A stretch of 64,000 nt of DNA from the NCBI RefSeq assembly GCF_020360975.1, contig NW_025408680.1:1-64000 (forward strand), read 5' to 3'. The stretch comes from Hirsutella rhossiliensis (taxonomy: Eukaryota > Ascomycota > Sordariomycetes > Hypocreales > Ophiocordycipitaceae). Shown here piece after piece: positions 57,868 to 64,000 of the stretch; position 1 is the first letter of the stretch; the number at the start of each line of letters is the position of its first letter. The notes beneath the pieces were generated by a model, which was not told where the DNA came from, searched no databases, and saw only the letters and a program-made list of their open reading frames with translations. Position numbers and translations under genes: made by a program.

Positions 57868-58428
57868 TCACTGTCCCTGAAGGTTACTAAATTTGGCTCC
57901 GACGATGGTCAGCTCTCGGAACAACAGGGGACTAAATCGACCTTCCGTTCCCGCCTGAATCCAGCTGCAACGCACGACCAACGGCGGAGTCTGCAGCGCT
58001 GCAGCTACTTGGACTGGCAGGACCGGCGAAACGAGAGATTCGGGCCGACCGATTCGCAAGGCAGAATCCATCGGCGCCGCTGGTTGCACCTCTTGGGACC
58101 CCTGACCGCTCACGTCCCAACACTTTCACAAGGGTGCGAACATGGACATCACCTCGCAAGGCAGGGCCATTGCATCCTGCGGGCTTACCCATAGGAGGCC
58201 TGGTTGAGTCACACTCCGATCAGGTTTTGCAGTGCCATCCTGGCCCCTTTGCGACGGGATAGCGGCGGGAGGATCGTCCAGGACCCGGTCCGGTCCAGTA
58301 CCAACAAAGCAGGCTGTGCAGGACGCTTCAAGGTGATTTGTGCCGTGGAAAACTGCCACCCCGCCGACGGTGGGCATGTGGTATGAGTTGCGTCCTACCC
58401 AGATCCTTCTCGGTACAGTTTCCCACAT
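57868..58428 (-). other. Unidentified coding-like segment
   Basis: Two overlapping minus-strand frames (58428-58126 and 58192-57932) with protein-like composition, starting MWETVPRRIWVGRNSYHM. They could be one gene with a frameshift or intron near 58160. No family recognised. Confidence 0.25.
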
Positions 58429-58576
58429 TTTGGGGTTAAACGTGATCGGCTCGGCGCTGCAAAGTTCCTGTATCTTAGTTCATAGCTAGGAGGATTCGGG
58501 AGTCTGTCCCACGGTGGTGGGCGCGCGCCCTCGAACGGAAAGTCCTGTTGGTGTTTTGGCCTGATGAGCAAGATTG

Positions 58577-59040
58577 TTAGTCAGGGCCTCGTGCTTGGAT
58601 GTGGGCTACCGCGAGTCCATCCTCTTTCAGTTCTGCCTCGTCATACTCACCGTCAACAACGCGTTCGCTCAAAAGTCCGTAGGGATTTATCCCTGCCGCG
58701 CAACCGGCGAGCCGATGATTCCCCCGCTGCATAATGAGAATCAAGCTTGGAGAGACGATCCATTCATCAATGCGTGAGAACACGTCACTCGTTGGTCGAG
58801 GCGGTGTATGACCGACGAAGATCCCTGCCATTCGGGGGAAACCTTGCCCAGCGCAGGCTTCTGTGCCGCCCCAAGAGGTCGATCGGGAGGCGAGAAGAGA
58901 TGGGACGCTGGTGTGTCTCCCAAAACCCCGGTCAACTGTTGATTATGTGATTTCGGGTCGGCGTTAGGGGCCGGCTGCGTTCCCACTCTCTCGATTTCTC
59001 TCGGAGAATCCTTGCGATTGCGTACCACGATTGATGTCAA
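58577..59040 (-). other. Unidentified coding-like segment
   Basis: Two minus-strand frames (59040-58741 and 58831-58577), the second ending DGEYDEAELKEDGLAVAHIQARGPD, whose composition looks coding. They are possibly one protein broken near 58800. No family recognised. From 59040 to 59640 nothing firmer is visible. Confidence 0.25.
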
Positions 59041-59639
59041 TGTCGATAAGGCCTCCTACTCCTGCACCAAGCACCAGCGGGTGAGCAAGACTCCGCCCTC
59101 ATTTCCCATTCCAGGGTCCGTTCGCATTGATGGACCTTCTCGACTTCTTAAGAGTATCCAGTATTTCCAAGAGAGGCAAAATCGATATGTAGAGGAACGT
59201 TAACACCGAAGCACGAAGTCAGCGTCCGCGGTGTCTGGCCACTCTTATCCGCATAGGGAAATAGGCCATAGCATGTGGCATGCCTGATTCAGTAATTTTG
59301 AACAGCCGAACCAATGTGCATCTAGTTGCATCACATCCGCCGCGCTCTTCCTTTGGCGAGATGTCGGGGCGTTGGTTGTACGGCCAAGAAGGAGGATGGT
59401 GGCCGAGCCGGTCGCGCAGCCGACATCGTGCAAGCCCATAGGGAGAAAAAGTTTCGAGTCGCCGGTGCCTTTGTGGCAGATATGGCGAGGATGAAGAACA
59501 AAACCTCCCAAGTGTAGTTGCGAGGGTAATTCTCGTCTTGTGGCAACGACTGATGGGCGAAGGAACAGCGCGTTAGTTGAAAAGATGACTAAGTCAACAT
59601 GAAAAAGGAAGAACATCCATGGTACATGAGGAATACCTG

Positions 59640-60150
59640 GGCAGGACCTGGGCTTTTATGGGTGACGCAGAAGCGGCGGGGAATGGAGGGGCCGAAGATT
59701 GCCCGATGGGGCAACCACCGAATGTGGTGGGCCAAGACCACCATTTCCGGAGGCGGACAAGCCGTCTTAACTTTTACTTATAAAGAAGGACCCTTTATTT
59801 AAGATAATACCTTTTAAAGGTCTATATATTAATTTAACTTAGTAATAAAATAATTTTATTAGCTTTAAAGCTATTATTATTTAAAAGATAGGAAAGAAAA
59901 GGTAATACTTAGTATATTAGTTTATAATTACTAAGATCGTATTAATATCTTATTTATTTTACTATACTTTAAGTAGACCTATAGTAAAGTCTATTAATAA
60001 TTCTTTCTATAATAAAAGTTAAGATAGTAAGTCCGCCTCTAGAAATAATAGTCTTAGCTTACTATATTTAATAGTTACCTTATCGGGCAATCTTAGGCCC
60101 CTCCTTTTATACCGCTTTTACGTTATATATAAAAGTCCGGTCTCTACCTA
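59640..60150. repeat. Inverted repeat with one RIP-mutated arm
   Basis: The left arm 59697-59758 and the reverse complement of the right arm 60031-60092 align over 62 bases without gaps and differ only by C-to-T and G-to-A changes, all in the right arm. Homology continues outward to about 59650 and 60140. The 272-bp spacer is very AT-rich. It may be a TIR element; the left arm still holds CpA and TpG, while the right arm has lost most of them. Confidence 0.85.
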
Positions 60151-63100
60151 AGTATCCGCTATATACTATTAATATTCCTATTATTTCCCCTCGCCTTATA
60201 TACTAACTTAGTTATCTTTTCTAACTACTCTTTATTTTACTTAAGTATAGTATTCTTATAAAGAGAGATACGAGAAGTATATAAAAAATGCACGAAGGTA
60301 AAATTAGAAGTAAGGGGTCGGACAGGCAGGGCAGAGAGATTTAATTCTTACGGTAGCAGTAATTACGGTAGGGGAGTGATTATTATATTGCCTTTATTAT
60401 CCTTCTTTCCTCTATCCAACGCCCCTCTTTATACCCGTCTAGCATCTTAATTAATAAAGAAGATCCTGCTTAAAGAAGCTACTAATGTCCCTTTAACTAC
60501 CGAGCTTTTTACCGGTTTTTCTCCTCCTTTCTAGCCGTTGCCGGCACATCCGTCTTATCTCTCGCTACCTCTATAGGAAGCTATCGCTACTTCTACTTCC
60601 CCTTATACCCCTACCCTCCTCTCTACACCTCCTTTTAGCTCCTTCCTTAAAACCTGTTTTTTAGCTTCCTAGGTCCCTCGTGCTAAGGGATATCTCCGAG
60701 AACTGCGAAATCAGGCCACGCTTCGCGACACACCCCCTTAGCTATAGCCTGCCCTTATAGAAAGGGTAAAGCTAAATACCTAGGCCGGTGAGCGTATAGA
60801 GGAGGTCTTAGTCTGCACTTATCCCCTACTCGAGAAATCCGGGTTTTAGCCCCGGGCTCTTTTAGACCTACTTTAGGAAAAGGGGCCTTAAGGAGGAAAT
60901 TAAGTCCTATAAGAAAGGGGGGCTTCTCTAAGGATAAGTCCCTAGAAGAATAAGTCCTAATTAAGCTAGGCCCTCCTCTGGACAAGTCCTAATTCCTCTC
61001 TTCGGCTATAGACGTCTCCTTCCTCCTACGTGCTATTAGCTCCTCTCGTAGACTCTTAAGGCGGGCTTCTAAGGATAGCTTTTCTCGAACGTCTTCTAGC
61101 CTAATTTGCTATAAAAAGACAGCTAGCTTCTACTTCGGTAGGGGCTTCGTAAGACCGTCGGCTTTTATTAATGCTATTAGAACCTAACGGACGGAAATAA
61201 GTCCCCTTTAGACCTCTTAGCGTAACTAATGCTAGTAGATATCGATATACCGTAGCCGGGTCGATAACTTACTATTTTCCGTAAGAATTCGTATAGTCTA
61301 CGTGTTATCGCATTCTATAGCTAATAGGGTCGGAATTTGCAGTCGTAACGATATTAGCAGCCGGCTAAGGAAAATCGCTTCTTTTAACGCTTCTAAAAGA
61401 GCTAGTAGCTCTGCCTCCGTACTCGAAGTCGTAACGGTAGCTTGCTTCGAAGCTCTCTAAGCAATAGTTCCTCTAAAAAGGGATATAATATACCCCTATA
61501 AGCTCTTTCTATCTAAGGAATTATCTATAAAGGACGAATCGCTCGAATAGAGGAAGATTTCGGTAGCTTATTTCTTCCTTTCTAGCCCTCCTAGGCGCAG
61601 ACTATATAATCTCGTTAAATAGAGATAAAGGATAGCTCTGTCTACTACTTCTTAATGCCTAGGGCTAGGATTCTAGTTATACCTAGCTAGCCGGGAGACC
61701 GTAAAAGAGATATCCGGTCTAGTAGAAATAGCTAAAAAAAGCAGGGAGCTTACCTTCTATTAATATTAGTGTTTCTCTTACTCCCTAGCTTAAGAGGACG
61801 GATTAGGTAAAAGCTCTTCGTCTAATATAGGCGTAGAGGGAAGCTTCTTATCGAGGGAATTAGGGAGGAATTTATAAGCGACCTTATCGATATAGGCGTC
61901 TTAGGTAAGCTAGATAGTCCGTTAGGACCTATTCCTAAGGATTCGTATCCCTAGGAACTACTTTAGCTCCCCTAGCCTAGTTATCTTATACCTTTATTAT
62001 AGGCCTCGTATAGCCTCCCTAGTAGCAGCCTCTTCCTCTTTTAGGTAGGCCTAGATAATATCGTCGACGTAGAAGAAGACCGTGATTTTACCCTTCTATA
62101 TTATACACGGTTCCTAAGGGACTTTCTTAAAGCCTAGGGCTTCGAGGGAACCTATTAAATACTATTGCTAAAGAAGGGGTGATCTTCGTAGTCTATATAG
62201 AGCTTTCCTAAGCTATAGAACCTTTCCTAGTTATTAGAAACTAAGAGGAAGTCGTATATAGATAACTTCTTCTTCCTCGAGTAGGCAGTTAATAAAGGCG
62301 TTGACTATATCTATCTAATCGAGCTCGAGGTCGAATTCTACTGCTATAGCTATAAGGGTCCGAAAAGATATCCTAGCTAGGGTGGTTGCCCTAGTAGGAA
62401 GATCCCCTATTTCCTACTAGTTCCCGCAGACAACTAGCTAGGCTTTGCACTTTTAAAGGAAGCCGTGTTTATTAGTCTTATAGATAAAGACCTACTTATA
62501 GCTAAGGACCTGTTTTCCTCTTACCTTTTCCTTAAGGACTTCTTCGAAAGACCCTATCTCTTTATATAAGGCTAGGTAGTCTTTCTAGGCCTAGAAAAAC
62601 TAGTCTCTAAAAGGGTATCTTTCTAGCTGCTTCTAGTTTGCTAGTAGGTCTAAGAGGTCTCTTTTATATACTTTCCTTGCTAATAGCTGTGGCTTGAAAA
62701 GCCGGCCTGCTATGAGCGCTCCGTAGGAACCGTCTTCTATTAGCGTTAGGTAGAAGTCAGAAAAACGATTAAAATAGGGGAGAGGTTAGTCTTCTTTAGT
62801 ATCCGTATCGGGCCCTATACCTTCCTTTGCTTCTCGAAGCAGGGATATAAAGGTAGCTAGGTAATCCTTCGAGAGAGGTGCCTTTCCTACCCCCTTAGGG
62901 GTCGAGACGGGAAGACTAACTAAAAAAGCTGCTTCTAGATCTTCTTCTTACGTAGGAGGAGGCGTAGGTAGGTAGGCGTATTCTAGCTCTACCGCTTTTC
63001 TATAGTCTCTTTCTTTGTTTAGATTATCTAATCTAGCAGCTTCCTCTTCTTCGAAGTTAGCGTTATCCTCGACTACTTCGACGTCGGTTTCTTCTTCTAT

Positions 63101-64000
63101 TTCCTTGTCTAGGACCTCTTCTTAAGACTGTTAGGAAGGGGGGATTTAAATCTTCTAAATTAGCTAACGTTAAGAGAGTAAGAGGGGCTATTAATCCCTC
63201 TTTCCGTCGAAGAAGCTAGATTCGTCGAAAATTATATCCTTAGTCGAAATAACCTTCCGTAGAAGAGGAATCTAGATCTAGAAGATATTCGTAGAATTAT
63301 AACTAACGAGGTAACTAATAAAGGCTCTAGGATTAAGCTTTCTTTTCTTCTTCCTTTTTAGCTATATATCGGCAGTTATTGCGTATGCCTTATAGCTATA
63401 GGCACGAAGGTAGGCTAGCGAGGCCCTCTTCTTCGTAAAGAGCTTAAGGGGGGATTTCTAGTCTATTCCTTAGTTTAGTTCCCTAGGGTCCTTAGGGTCC
63501 CTAGGGGTCCGGTTCCGAAGGTAATAGGCGGTCTTAACGACTTCCCTCTAAAGGTCGTGTAGAAGCTTTGCAGTAAGTCTTATCGTATAGGCCCTTTCTA
63601 TTATAGCACCCCCTAATCTTTCTGCCCCTCCGTTCTAGGCCTAGGTATTCGGTGCTAATAGGAGGGGTAAAATGCCCCTTTTTCGAAGCTAATTTAAGAT
63701 ATCCTTCGTAAATAGCTCTCCGTTAGACTATATCTTTTTTACCTCGTAGCTAAAGTAGGATTTTATCTAGTTAACGAAGTCCCGGAGGGTAGACTAGTTA
63801 TACTTACTTAGGTAGGTCCGTAAGAAATAGGGGAAAACTATCCTTAAAAAGGCGTCTATAAAAAACATTACCCTAACGAAGCTTTCCTAATCCCTAGAGA
63901 CGTCGGTCTAGTCGACCTAAATTTCCTTATACGGCTGGTCCGGCCGTAAAGGCGTTCGTTTAGAAATTCGTCTCCTAGTCTTTCCTTAGCCGTAGTATTC
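59766..64000 (-). mobile_element. RIP-degraded DNA including a Ty1/copia element
   Basis: From about 59766 to the right edge CpA and TpG become rare and TpA abundant, the product of repeat-induced point mutation. Within it a copia element reads on the minus strand from beyond 64000 to about 61060. The left 59766-60300 is very AT-rich without recognisable genes, and 60300-61060 should contain the 3' LTR, which I cannot delimit. Confidence 0.88.
61060..64000 (-). pseudogene. Ty1/copia pol: integrase, RT, RNase H (RIP-inactivated)
   Basis: Minus-strand polyprotein remnant. The integrase end is recognisable as NGGAERLGGAIIERAYTIRL (about 63640-63570). RT begins KTNKHGFLLKCKA and LVVCGN (about 62470-62410) and continues ATTLARISFRTLIAIAVEFD (about 62370-62320). 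The catalytic FFYVDDII is at about 62050-62075, followed by AYLKEEEAATREAIRGL. RNase H ends RYIDIY (about 61235) and KADGLTKPLPK (about 61165). Nearly all in-frame stops are TAG or TAA at positions where the family has CAG, TGG or CAA, as RIP predicts. The N-terminal gag and protease lie beyond the window. Domain identity is secure and activity is impossible. Confidence 0.88.

Noticed and set aside
60755..60985. Minus-strand 76-residue ORF in the RIP block
   Set aside because: It is probably an accidental open stretch near the expected copia LTR; composition and context do not support a gene.

Overview
This window is a transposon-dense, gene-poor stretch of a filamentous ascomycete (Pezizomycotina) genome, perhaps Hypocreales. 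The evidence is eukaryotic: spliceosomal introns of about 49-57 nt with GT/AG ends and CTGAC branch sites, Fot1/pogo-type DNA transposons, a self-primed Ty3 chromovirus, Tad-like LINE fragments, DUF6570-type Helitrons, and a 3' end with the repeat-induced point mutation (RIP) signature. No CRISPR array, operon or bacterial feature is present. The species cannot be named from the sequence.

Layout. 1-21.3 kb: three copies of one Helitron family. Copy 1 (minus, cut by the left edge) and copy 2 (plus) form a roughly 5.4-kb inverted repeat around a 1.27-kb centre that holds a Mutator-like (MULE) transposase fragment. Copies 2 and 3 lie head-to-tail only about 10 bp apart. Behind the helicase gene each complete copy carries a different antisense cargo gene: a frameshifted small-protein gene in copy 2 and an intact MYND zinc-finger gene in copy 3. 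21.3-27.9 kb: a pogo element with two introns, a non-autonomous element with 8-bp target duplications, and a full-length MULE with 101-bp terminal inverted repeats. 28-33 kb: a host gene for a secreted Ser/Thr-rich single-pass membrane protein, split by a second pogo element with 44-bp perfect TIRs. 33-36 kb: sparse DNA with a MITE, LTR remnants and a MADS-box-like gene. 36.3-42 kb: a Ty3/gypsy chromovirus with identical 164-bp LTRs. 42.6-45.1 kb: a chromodomain-like gene split by a hAT element. 45-53.4 kb: decayed material, namely a sugar-transporter pseudogene, a second Helitron lineage interrupted by a SINE, a MULE N-terminus and two LINE fragments. 55.8-57.6 kb: a host gene with two introns and a C-terminal SANT/Myb-like domain. 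59.8-64 kb: a heavily RIP-mutated Ty1/copia element on the minus strand with a sharp left boundary.

Two themes matter for interpretation. First, three or four loci keep clean target-site duplications, and at two of them removing the element plus one duplication gives one continuous host reading frame, so those insertions are recent. Second, almost every long gene, whether transposon or host, is broken by one-base losses in short homopolymers, even where other signals say the element is young. This looks more like consensus error than decay, so many pseudogene labels here are provisional.

The strongest candidate for something not commonly described is the Helitron system: one conserved Rep/helicase backbone with short inverted motifs near its ends, tandemly duplicated 5' ends, and an exchangeable antisense cargo slot.
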